A stretch of 5,021 nt of DNA from positions 1 to 5,021 of the forward strand of contig JAGVXW010000076.1 in assembly GCA_018303575.1 (NCBI GenBank), given 5' to 3'. The notes beneath the pieces were generated by a model. That model ran no database searches. It was not told the DNA's origin and saw only the letters and a list, made by a program, of their open reading frames with translations. Origin of the DNA: Candidatus Woesearchaeota archaeon (lineage in GTDB: Archaea; Nanobdellota; Nanobdellia; Woesearchaeales; WJIZ01). Below are positions 1 to 4,943 of this stretch, one piece after another. The position numbers and the translations under genes are program-made. The number at the start of each line of letters is the position of its first letter. The first letter of the stretch is position 1.

Positions 1-45
1 ATTTTACCAACGGCGCATTGCCGTTTCTTTCGCTTTTAAGAATTT

Positions 46-92
46 GCTCGCCATTCACTCCCAACCCTGAAGGGTGGGAATCTCTGGCGAGC
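46..92. repeat. Interrupted long hairpin, IS200/IS605-end-like
   Basis: An 8-bp perfect outer stem pairs GCTCGCCA (46-53) with TGGCGAGC (85-92). A 5x5 internal loop follows, then an inner stem pairing TCCC (59-62) with GGGA (76-79) and ACCC (64-67) with GGGT (72-75), with A63 bulged and a TGAA loop (68-71). Read on the minus strand, the inner part (CCCACCC, TTCA loop, GGGTTGGGAGTGAATGG) resembles the subterminal hairpins and omega-RNA ends of archaeal IS200/IS605 (tnpB) elements; this is from memory of the general pattern, not a match I could run. No tnpB is visible on either side within the window. A TATA-like TCTAAATAA lies on the minus strand at 95-103, so a leftward transcript could start within the hairpin. 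An unrelated structured RNA or a terminator is also possible. The hairpin itself is certain; its assignment is not. Confidence 0.5.
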
Positions 93-103
93 GGTTATTT
101 AGA

Positions 104-256
104 TTTCTTAAGCATGATACATTGCTGGAAGCGGAAGGCTGTAAAGCTCCCTAGGATTGAACCCTGCATCATATGTCGCCGGGGCGCTATAGGCGGGCCC
201 GGCTCCCGGGCTATCAGCATGGAGATATGCGATGGGGGAACAGAATTGGCACATTG
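104..256. other. Unassigned stretch with GC-rich stem
   Basis: No gene here can be supported. A perfect 6-bp stem GCCCGG (197-202) / CCGGGC (206-211) closes a CTC triloop. Flanking complementarity (CATC-ATAT around 167-175 against ATAT-GCGATG around 225-235) could extend it into a longer folded structure. The local GC richness between 175 and 212 contrasts with the AT-richer sequence on either side, which in archaea can mark a structured RNA. I do not recognise a tRNA, SRP RNA or RNase P RNA in it. The open plus-strand frames running through here overlap the two minus-strand genes to the right and look like shadows. Confidence 0.3.
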
Positions 257-481
257 CTACCTCTTGCTGAGCATCCTGCGCAGGCTCACTTCTTTCGTTG
301 GCGGGTTGCGGTGGGTCTTGAGCCAGCGCTCGATACGCTCAAGGTCCTCGCGGCTCTGCTTCACCGCTTCCGGAGGAAGCTCAGGCATGGACAGGTCCAT
401 CGTTCCGGACTTTTCCTTGTGGAACTTGGCGTACTTCTCCTTCTTTGAGCTGATCTTTTTCTTCTTCTCTTTCTTGGCCAT
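257..481 (-). CDS. Small lysine-rich protein of unknown function
   Basis: A 74-residue protein I do not recognise. The first 25 residues are extremely basic (MAKKEKKKKISSKKEK), followed by a proline-containing linker (MPELPPEA, about 32-39) and a predicted charged amphipathic helix (about 40-57, VKQSREDLERIERWLKTHR). There is no signal peptide, membrane helix or cysteine. The composition suggests a cytoplasmic nucleic-acid- or ribosome-associated protein, but that is inference. The ATG is supported by GAGATGATG (486-494), a near match to the archaeal Shine-Dalgarno GGAGGTGATC with 4-nt spacing, and by a strong TATA box at 519-530 that would give a leader of about 20 nt. It lies downstream of the radical SAM gene on the same strand with its own promoter, so it is probably transcribed independently. 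The good promoter and ribosome site are the main reasons for believing it is real. Confidence 0.6.
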   Translation of the reverse strand: MAKKEKKKKISSKKEKYAKFHKEKSGTMDLSMPELPPEAVKQSREDLERIERWLKTHRNPPTKEVSLRRMLSKR

Positions 482-518
482 AACGCATCATCTCTTGGCA
501 ACATGGGAGAGGCGTTCT

Positions 519-530
519 TATTTATATAGG
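519..530 (-). promoter_or_regulatory. TATA box for the small basic protein gene
   Basis: On the minus strand the sequence CCTATATAAATA is a near-ideal archaeal TATA element with a purine-poor BRE-like flank. Its centre is about 44 bp from the ATG at 481, so transcription starting about 25 bp downstream would begin near position 500 and leave a leader of about 20 nt including the GAGATGATG ribosome site. It lies in the 58-bp gap after the radical SAM stop codon. Confidence 0.6.
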
Positions 531-539
531 TTGCTTTCC

Positions 540-1484
540 CTATCCGTAAAGAGGCTTGCCTTTAGTCAAAGAAGTCTGCACGCGGCAGCTTACTCCAGAG
601 ATCGTATCCGAGTCCACACAGGGGCAGAATGGAATTTGATACCTCGCACAGGCATCGAGAACAGGAGCGAGAAGGGCTTTTCGCAAGGGCTCGGACAGGG
701 CTAGAGTCGTCCTCTCTGCCGTGCCGTTCTCAGTGAAGAATGTGATGAGGCGCCGGTACATCCACGGCGGCACGCTTGTATTTAATCGCATCGTCTTGGA
801 AAGAATCGCTTGTACCCCCGCTTCTTTGGACTTTCGGACGATTTCGTCAAGTTCTTGAGGCGTTTGGCCCTGTACTTCTCCAAGAGAAGGAACAACCGGC
901 TCAATCTTTACCCGGACATACTTGCCCTGTCGGGCGAGTTCGGCAATGGCCGCATACGTCTCATTCAATGGCGCCGCAACGGGGCTATACCAGATTGAGC
1001 CCAGCTCATTTTCCCTTAACGAAGGGATAGAAACGTCAATTTGCAATCGGGGATGCCCCGTCACATGCGCATATCCCTCTTCAAGCAGCATTTGGGGGTT
1101 GCGCGTCATAACAAGAACGAGAAAGCCATTCTCTAAGAGAGCCTCAAGCGCGAATCGGGAATCGGCATAATGCCGCTCAATAGGCTGGAAGGGATCTGTA
1201 CTGGAGGAGACCATCACAACCAAACCATCAAGCCCTTGAGCATGAGCCTCCTTTATTCTCGCCAGCAGATGTTCCCGGAACCCATCTTGAGCCCGCGCAG
1301 GACTTTCTATGTAGCAGTACTGATGCTGAAAAGCGCAGCCGACATAGGGATTGACGACCAACCGTGGCGGACAGGGCTTATCCGAACCCCACATCTGATA
1401 GGGCTTGAGTGTCCAGCCTCTCCTCCCAAATCGGTTGAGCCGTTCACGAAGGGGGTTTTGAGGTTCCACCTCGATTAAAGGCAC
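540..1484 (-). CDS. Radical SAM protein, SplB-like, atypical CxxxHxxC
   Basis: A 314-residue protein of the spore photoproduct lyase-like radical SAM group (COG1533 type). These enzymes use a [4Fe-4S] cluster to cleave SAM and make a 5'-deoxyadenosyl radical; most members have no known substrate, and this one need not repair DNA. Family landmarks are NPYVGC...YCY (45-58), SSSTDPFQPIE (93-103, usually TDPYQPIE), MTRNP (126-130) and KIEPVVPSLGE (193-203). The oddity is the cluster motif: C50-AFQ-H54-QY-C57, with histidine where the second cysteine is expected. The codon is CAT (1323-1325), two base changes away from either Cys codon, so a single sequencing error is unlikely. Additional cysteines lie near the C-terminus (C287, C289, C300). 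The start is GTG at 1484; no in-frame ATG exists upstream. A second GTG at 1469 would fit a leaderless transcript from the TATA-like CTTAATATG at 1492-1500. The gene diverges from the trmB-type gene. Confidence 0.85.
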   Translation of the reverse strand: MPLIEVEPQNPLRERLNRFGRRGWTLKPYQMWGSDKPCPPRLVVNPYVGCAFQHQYCYIESPARAQDGFREHLLARIKEAHAQGLDGLVVMVSSSTDPFQPIERHYADSRFALEALLENGFLVLVMTRNPQMLLEEGYAHVTGHPRLQIDVSIPSLRENELGSIWYSPVAAPLNETYAAIAELARQGKYVRVKIEPVVPSLGEVQGQTPQELDEIVRKSKEAGVQAILSKTMRLNTSVPPWMYRRLITFFTENGTAERTTLALSEPLRKALLAPVLDACARYQIPFCPCVDSDTISGVSCRVQTSLTKGKPLYG

Positions 1485-1491
1485 AGAGGTA

Positions 1492-1500
1492 CATATTAAG
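1492..1500 (-). promoter_or_regulatory. Possible TATA element for the radical SAM gene
   Basis: CTTAATATG on the minus strand is TATA-like and lies about 27 bp upstream of the in-frame GTG at 1469, which would make that codon a leaderless start. It is too close to the GTG at 1484 to serve that start. The alternative is the TTATTTAATC read on the minus strand at 1535-1544, which would give a leader of about 30 nt before 1484 but without a clear ribosome site. The sequence does not decide between them. Confidence 0.3.
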
Positions 1501-1535
1501 AATTGTAGTCAGATGCCGACAACAATCAGTAAAGA

Positions 1536-1543
1536 TTAAATAA
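1536..1543 (+). promoter_or_regulatory. TATA box for leaderless trmB-type gene
   Basis: TTAAATAA, preceded by the purine-rich AAAGA that could serve as a BRE, is centred about 24-25 bp upstream of the ATG at 1564. This places the transcription start at or next to the A of the start codon, so the mRNA should be leaderless. No Shine-Dalgarno sequence is present between the TATA box and the ATG, which agrees with this. Because the element lies in the 79-bp divergent spacer, a protein bound here could affect both genes. Confidence 0.65.
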
Positions 1544-1563
1544 GGAACCGCATCCCTGCGCCT

Positions 1564-2295
1564 ATGGCAAGCAAGGAAGAGATTCTGCGTCAAGCCGGAC
1601 TGAGCGATCAGGAAATCAAAGTATATTTTGCCACTTTGAGCCTGGGCGTGGCGAGGGCGCACAGCATCGCGAAAAAGGCCGGGATGCTGAGGACAAGCAC
1701 CTACGATGTTCTTGGTTCTCTTGGCGAGAAAGGCCTTGTCTCCAAAGTCAAGAAAGCAAAAGTGGGCTATTTTGAAGCGAAGAGTCCCCATCGCATTGTC
1801 GATATTCTCGAGGAGAGGAAACAAAAGGTGTCTTCCATCCTGCCCGAGTTAAACGCTCTGAAAGCGAGTGTGGGCGATAAGCCCTCTGTTGAATTATTCG
1901 AAGGCAAAGAGGGATTGAAAGCAATTTTAGACGAGATCATAGAAACGCACCCCAAAGAAGTCCTCCAATTGAATTCGGCCCAGATTTTTCAGGTTTTGCA
2001 ATTCTACTTTCCTCACTGGATACAGCGAAGAGTCAAGGCAAAGATTCCAACCAGGGTCATTCAAGAGCGGGCCAAGATTATCGAGGAGTACAAAGAAAAG
2101 GATGCCCAAGAGCTGCGGCAAATCAGGTTTACGCCATTCCAGATTCCCACCGCTACGTTCATCTACTCCAATAAGCTTGCATTCTTAACGATGAAGGAAG
2201 AGCAGATTGCTGGAATTCTTATAGACAACGCAGATATCGCCAAAACCCAAAGGGGATTTTTTGAGATCGCGTGGGGACTAGCCAAGAAGGAGTAA
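1564..2295 (+). CDS. TrmB-family transcriptional regulator
   Basis: A 243-residue cytoplasmic DNA-binding protein of the archaeal TrmB family. Residues about 5-75 form the winged helix: LSDQEIKVYFATLSLG is the typical first helix, and residues 30-59 (ARAHSIAKKAG...YDVLGSLGEKGLV) are the helix-turn-helix. A charged helix at 76-102 probably forms the dimerisation coiled coil. The C-terminal part (108-243) starts with the typical SVELFEGKEGLKAIL, the phospholipase D-like sensor region of short TrmB proteins; the maltose-binding extension of classical TrmB is absent, so the ligand is unknown. The ATG at 1564 is chosen because a TATA box sits 24-25 bp upstream. The gene is divergent from the radical SAM gene, and its stop codon lies 39 nt before the next regulator's start. 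It may regulate itself and its divergent neighbour, which is inference from position. Confidence 0.88.
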   Translation: MASKEEILRQAGLSDQEIKVYFATLSLGVARAHSIAKKAGMLRTSTYDVLGSLGEKGLVSKVKKAKVGYFEAKSPHRIVDILEERKQKVSSILPELNALKASVGDKPSVELFEGKEGLKAILDEIIETHPKEVLQLNSAQIFQVLQFYFPHWIQRRVKAKIPTRVIQERAKIIEEYKEKDAQELRQIRFTPFQIPTATFIYSNKLAFLTMKEEQIAGILIDNADIAKTQRGFFEIAWGLAKKE

Positions 2296-2306
2296 TCCGC
2301 AACCCA

Positions 2307-2313
2307 TTTATAT
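2307..2313 (+). promoter_or_regulatory. TATA box for leaderless winged-helix gene
   Basis: TTTATAT, in the context ACCCATTTATATCC, lies 12 nt after the trmB-type stop codon. Its centre is 24 bp upstream of the ATG at 2334, the correct distance for a transcript starting at the start codon. This is the main evidence for choosing 2334 rather than the in-frame upstream ATG at 2271, which would overlap the preceding gene by 25 nt. Confidence 0.65.
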
Positions 2314-2333
2314 CCCCGCTTTTAACGCATGTT

Positions 2334-2624
2334 ATGCGCCAGATCCTGTGGTTCCTTTTGGCAGGCACGCGGGGAGGGGAAACAAGGGCGATGATCCTCA
2401 GGGCAATTGAGGAGCGTCCGAGGAACGCCCATCAGCTCGCCAAAGGCCTTGGCCTCGACTACAAGACCATTCAGCATCACTTGAGGATGCTGGAGAAGCA
2501 CAGGATCGTCCACGCCGTCAACAAGGGCGGCTATGGGGCTGCCTATTTCCTCTCTCCCGAGGCAGAGGCCTTCGCAAAGGCGGAAGGCAGGATTTGGGAG
2601 CAATTTGGGAAAAGGCCTTTATAG
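2334..2624 (+). CDS. ArsR-like winged-helix regulator
   Basis: A 96-residue single-domain winged-helix DNA-binding protein of a common archaeal type. It opens with MRQILWFLLAGTRGGETRA, the family's usual first helix and basic turn. The helix-turn-helix spans about residues 31-59 (NAHQLAKGLGLDYKTIQHHL is the core), and the wing is VHAVNKGGYGAAYFLSP (59-75). No metal-binding cysteine cluster or ligand domain is seen, so the signal is unknown. The start at 2334 restores the family's usual N-terminus and fits a leaderless message from the TATA box at 2307-2313. The gene precedes a three-helix membrane protein and the CcdA/thioredoxin genes, separated by a 112-bp spacer containing a strong inverted repeat, a candidate operator for this protein or the TrmB one. 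Archaeal proteins of this type are often found next to small multi-helix membrane proteins, as here. Confidence 0.87.
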   Translation: MRQILWFLLAGTRGGETRAMILRAIEERPRNAHQLAKGLGLDYKTIQHHLRMLEKHRIVHAVNKGGYGAAYFLSPEAEAFAKAEGRIWEQFGKRPL

Positions 2625-2665
2625 TAAAGGACACCAATAATTAGGACATGAACCTGTCCTTTACT
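2623..2665. repeat. Perfect 11-bp inverted repeat, candidate operator or hairpin
   Basis: AGTAAAGGACA (2623-2633) and TGTCCTTTACT (2655-2665) are exact reverse complements separated by 21 bp, so the arm centres are 32 bp apart, about three helical turns. A third AGGACA copy (2643-2648) sits inside and makes a shorter palindrome AGGACA-6-TGTCCT (2643-2660). The left arm overlaps the winged-helix gene's stop codon and the right arm lies about 44 bp before the TATA-like element of the membrane protein gene. Three copies of one hexamer in both orientations suit binding by a dimeric winged-helix regulator. As RNA, the arms would form an 11-bp stem with a 21-nt loop, perhaps protecting or terminating the upstream mRNA. 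Confidence 0.6.
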
Positions 2666-2669
2666 TATT

Positions 2670-2699
2670 ACGAGCGGGCAACTCGTTAAATCCATTTTT
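2670..2699 (+). terminator. Weak hairpin plus T-run, possible terminator
   Basis: ACGAG (2670-2674) and CTCGT (2682-2686) form a 5-bp stem with a 7-nt loop, and a run of five T residues occurs at 2695-2699. In archaea the T-run matters more than the hairpin. It is well placed to end the winged-helix transcript before the membrane-protein promoter, but the T-run is short and separated from the stem by 8 nt. Confidence 0.3.
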
Positions 2700-2708
2700 G
2701 TCCGTGAA

Positions 2709-2732
2709 TATAAAAGAAAACAACAGGTGATC
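2709..2732 (+). promoter_or_regulatory. TATA-like element and Shine-Dalgarno of redox operon
   Basis: TATAAAA (2709-2715) is followed by GGTGATC (2726-2732), an exact match to the archaeal anti-Shine-Dalgarno, 4 nt before the ATG at 2737. The two signals conflict: this TATA box would start transcription at about 2737, leaving the ribosome site outside the message. An upstream GTTAAATC (2685-2692) could start a transcript near 2713 and include it. Either way the promoter of the membrane/redox operon lies between 2666 and 2736. Confidence 0.5.
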
Positions 2733-2736
2733 TGCT

Positions 2737-3018
2737 ATGGACCTAGGAATAGTAGGAACAGTGCTGAGCGGCCTGAACATCGCGCTCATCTTGAGCTTGC
2801 TGTATGTGTATATCAGGAACTTGCGGAAAATGCCCACGCTCTTCACCTGGGGCCTGGTCATCTTCGCGTTCCTGTTCCTGGTGCAGAACGTCGTCACGTT
2901 CGCTTTCGCGTTCACAATGATGCCCTTATACGTGATGGAAGTAAAAGCGTATGTGCTCATCTTCACCGCCTTGCAGACATTGGCTTTCGCTCTCCTCAAC
3001 ATCATCACCTGGAGATAA
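2737..3018 (+). CDS. Three-helix membrane protein, unknown function
   Basis: A 93-residue, almost entirely hydrophobic protein with three predicted membrane helices at about residues 3-26, 36-60 and 68-90. The short loop RNLRKMP (27-33) is strongly basic and should be cytoplasmic, placing the N-terminus outside and the C-terminus in the membrane's outer face. It has no cysteines and no catalytic motif. The layout (helix, basic RxxRxxPxLF loop, two further helices) recalls the small archaeal membrane proteins encoded beside ArsR-like regulators, including the DUF7521 kind in haloarchaea; that link is tentative. A strong Shine-Dalgarno supports the start. The ccdA ATG follows after one nucleotide, so the two are co-transcribed and probably translationally coupled. 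It might assist CcdA or act in sensing with the upstream winged-helix protein; both are guesses. Confidence 0.8.
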   Translation: MDLGIVGTVLSGLNIALILSLLYVYIRNLRKMPTLFTWGLVIFAFLFLVQNVVTFAFAFTMMPLYVMEVKAYVLIFTALQTLAFALLNIITWR

Positions 3019-3019
3019 G

Positions 3020-3742
3020 ATGAAGAACAAAATCTTCCTTGCAGCTGTTTTTTTCGTCCTCGGCTTCGCGGTGGTGTTTTCCGTGCTCGGCATCCTGCTC
3101 CAGGGGATCCTCTCTGCCATCTCGTATCAGGTGCAGCAATGGTTATCGCGAATCGCTGGGATCATCATCATTCTCTTCGGGATCACGCTTCTGGGGCTGG
3201 TACGCATCCCCTTCCTGGAGCAGGAGCATAAATTGAGGGTCACGCGCAAATTCGGCTCTTTATACGCTACAAGCTTTGTTTTTGGCGCTGCTTTCGCTGT
3301 CGGCTGGACTCCCTGCGTCGGCCCGGTTTTGGGTGCCATCCTGACGCTCGCCATCGCCCAGCCCTCGTCCGCGTTTTTCCTCCTCCTTGCCTATACGCTT
3401 GGCCTGGGCATACCTTTCCTGCTGGTCGGCTTGTTTGTCAACCAGGCGCAAGACTGGATAAACCGGCATATCAAAGCTTTGAATATCTTCAAGTATATCT
3501 TCGGCGGCATCCTCATCATCCTGGGAATCCTCGTGTTCACGAACCAGCTTGCGAGGATAGCGAATTTCCCCGGGCTGTCCAACATCCTTATCGCGATGGA
3601 CGCCGGGCTGTCTGGATTCTCCACACTGAACTTGGGAGTCGCCTTCCTCGCCGGCCTTGTCTCTTTCCTGAGCCCCTGCGTCCTCCCTTTGATCCCTGCC
3701 TTCCTCTCCTATCTCGCTTCCACTTCCGTCCATGGGCAGTAA
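3020..3742 (+). CDS. ccdA: CcdA-type electron transporter, circularly permuted
   Basis: A 240-residue membrane protein of the CcdA/DsbD transmembrane family, which passes electrons from cytoplasmic thioredoxin to extracytoplasmic thiol proteins through a cysteine pair in the membrane. Helices lie at about 5-30, 43-62, 83-112, 116-140, 155-178 and 204-232. Cys99 is in GWTPCVGP (95-102) and Cys220 in LSPCVLPLIP (217-226). In ordinary CcdA the SPC.LPLIP helix is first and the WTPC.GP helix is fourth. Here the protein starts at what is normally the second helix (VFFVLGFAVVFSVLG) and ends with the normal first helix, followed only by STSVHGQ. A linker at 179-203 joins the old C- and N-termini. Basic loops (KLRVTRK, NRHIK) fall on the cytoplasmic side, so the fold remains feasible with both ends in the cytoplasm. 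GGAGAT (3011-3016) supports the ATG at 3020. The next gene overlaps by 11 nt. Confidence 0.9.
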   Translation: MKNKIFLAAVFFVLGFAVVFSVLGILLQGILSAISYQVQQWLSRIAGIIIILFGITLLGLVRIPFLEQEHKLRVTRKFGSLYATSFVFGAAFAVGWTPCVGPVLGAILTLAIAQPSSAFFLLLAYTLGLGIPFLLVGLFVNQAQDWINRHIKALNIFKYIFGGILIILGILVFTNQLARIANFPGLSNILIAMDAGLSGFSTLNLGVAFLAGLVSFLSPCVLPLIPAFLSYLASTSVHGQ

Positions 3743-4886
3743 AACTTTGGCTCTAGTCATTTTGATCGCCGTCATAGCCGGAGCCATCTGGCTTTTGGAG
3801 AGCCAACGCGCCGGCCCAACCTTCGGCCAATCAGGCAAGGAATCAGGATCACAGGCTGACATTGCAGAAAATACCCCCGATACTGAATCGAATTATGTAG
3901 TAGATGAAGCGACCAAAAAAAGAATCCAGGACAAGGAAGGCAGGTATCTTAAAGCTCCTGAGCTTGAGGGCATCGCTGGCTACATAAATACCCCGAAAGG
4001 GACAAGGATCTCTGATTTCAGGGGCAAGGTCGTGCTGATTGACTTTTGGACCTATACGTGCATCAATTGCATCCGCACTCTTCCTTATCTCACGGACTGG
4101 GACACTAAATATAGGGACAAAGGACTGGTCATCATCGGCGTGCATTCCCCTGAATTCTCGTTCGAGAAGGAATATGACAATGTGGTTGCGGCTATGACCA
4201 AGCATGGCATCCGCTATGCGGTAGTACAAGACAACGATTACGCGACGTGGCGCGCCTTCAGCAACCGCTACTGGCCGCATAAATACCTGATCGACCAGGA
4301 CGGCTTCATCCGCTACGACCATATCGGCGAAGGCGCCTATGCCCAGACAGAATACACTATCCAAGCGCTATTGGAGGAGACTGGAGTAGACGCACGCATG
4401 CCCTACACGAACTTTGAGGACGGCACGGGATTGCGCAGATTGACTCCGGAGCTCTACGCCGGATATTCCTTTGCCCTTTCTCGCGGCCAGGATGTTGGGA
4501 ACGGCGGCTTGGATCCGGGCAAGGAAAAGACCTATGTCCTTCCTGATGAGGTGAAAAACGACATCATCTACCTGGGCGGCGCCTGGCGGAGCGACTCTGA
4601 CAGCCTCGTGGCTGTATCAGAAGCTATGATCGAGCTGAATTTCCAGGCTTCGTCCGTAAATATCGTCGCCCAGTCTGACCAGCCGCAGCAGATGGAAGTC
4701 TATATTGATGGAAAACTCCTTAATTCGCAAGAGATCGGATCTGACGTCAAGATCCAGGGTGGAAGATCATATGTTGATATTTCTGGAGCAAGGTTATACA
4801 ACGTTTACAAAAGCGCCTATGGCAGGCATATCCTCCTCTTGAAGGCCCAGCCTGGCTTTAGCTTCAACAGTTTTACGTTTGGGTAA
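3732..4886 (+). CDS. Membrane-anchored DipZ-type thioredoxin-like protein
   Basis: A 384-residue protein with an N-terminal signal anchor (residues 5-22), a low-complexity Ser/Glu/Asp linker (about 24-60), a TlpA/DipZ-like thioredoxin fold (about 72-215) and a C-terminal beta-rich domain (about 232-384). The redox site is C110-INC113 in FWTYTCINCIRTLPYL, and the cis-proline is likely P182 in RYWPHKYLID. GVHSPEFSFEKE and HIGEGAYAQTE are typical of the DipZ group. The C-terminal part corresponds to the carbohydrate-binding-module-like domain that follows thioredoxin in DipZ of Mycobacterium. It should face outside, take electrons from CcdA and reduce extracytoplasmic disulfides. In DipZ these parts are fused to the CcdA domain; here they are separate but their genes overlap by 11 nt. 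The overlap, with no Shine-Dalgarno, suggests coupled translation. The beta domain's ligand is unknown. Confidence 0.9.
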   Translation: MGSKTLALVILIAVIAGAIWLLESQRAGPTFGQSGKESGSQADIAENTPDTESNYVVDEATKKRIQDKEGRYLKAPELEGIAGYINTPKGTRISDFRGKVVLIDFWTYTCINCIRTLPYLTDWDTKYRDKGLVIIGVHSPEFSFEKEYDNVVAAMTKHGIRYAVVQDNDYATWRAFSNRYWPHKYLIDQDGFIRYDHIGEGAYAQTEYTIQALLEETGVDARMPYTNFEDGTGLRRLTPELYAGYSFALSRGQDVGNGGLDPGKEKTYVLPDEVKNDIIYLGGAWRSDSDSLVAVSEAMIELNFQASSVNIVAQSDQPQQMEVYIDGKLLNSQEIGSDVKIQGGRSYVDISGARLYNVYKSAYGRHILLLKAQPGFSFNSFTFG

Positions 4887-4898
4887 AGCATTTAAAGA

Positions 4899-4918
4899 AG
4901 GACTTTCAAGAGAGTCCT
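4899..4918. repeat. Short hairpin after the redox operon
   Basis: AGGACT (4899-4904) pairs exactly with AGTCCT (4913-4918). The stem can extend inward through a G-T pair and further pairs to leave a CAAG loop. It lies 12 nt after the thioredoxin-like gene's stop codon. There is no T-run behind it, so it is not a standard archaeal terminator, but it could protect the mRNA end. It shares the AAGGAC core with the inverted repeat near 2628, so it may be a weak second site for the same regulator. It could also belong to the end of the element whose gene begins at 4944. Confidence 0.4.
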
Positions 4919-4943
4919 ATGGCCTAGTATCCTGACCACTTAA

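Noticed and set aside
40..58. Short leftward reading frames starting at ATG 54 or GTG 58
   Set aside because: The ATG frame stops after 16 codons. The GTG frame stays open to the window edge but is only about 19 codons here and has no recognisable motif, so neither is called.
145..172. tRNA T-arm-like GGGTTCAATCC on the minus strand
   Set aside because: With the standard 7-nt loop only two Watson-Crick pairs and one wobble form in the T stem, and no acceptor, D arm or anticodon arm can be placed around it.
18..704. Long plus-strand open frame of 228 codons
   Set aside because: It crosses the small basic protein gene and the end of the radical SAM gene, has an irregular Arg/Ser-rich composition with no domain, and lacks a promoter or ribosome site; it is a shadow of the opposite strand.
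2271..2333. Upstream in-frame start for the winged-helix protein
   Set aside because: The extra 21 residues are not part of the family's usual N-terminus, and the TATA box at 2307-2313 lies inside this extension.
2951..3019. Upstream in-frame start for CcdA
   Set aside because: It would overlap the membrane protein gene by 68 nt and add a Ser/Cys-rich stretch unlike CcdA. It does not contain the missing first helix; the ATG at 3020 has a Shine-Dalgarno and the correct spacing.
3260..3862. 200-codon minus-strand frame opposite ccdA
   Set aside because: Its Asp/Glu/Arg-rich composition is the usual mirror of a hydrophobic membrane protein gene; no promoter or domain supports it.
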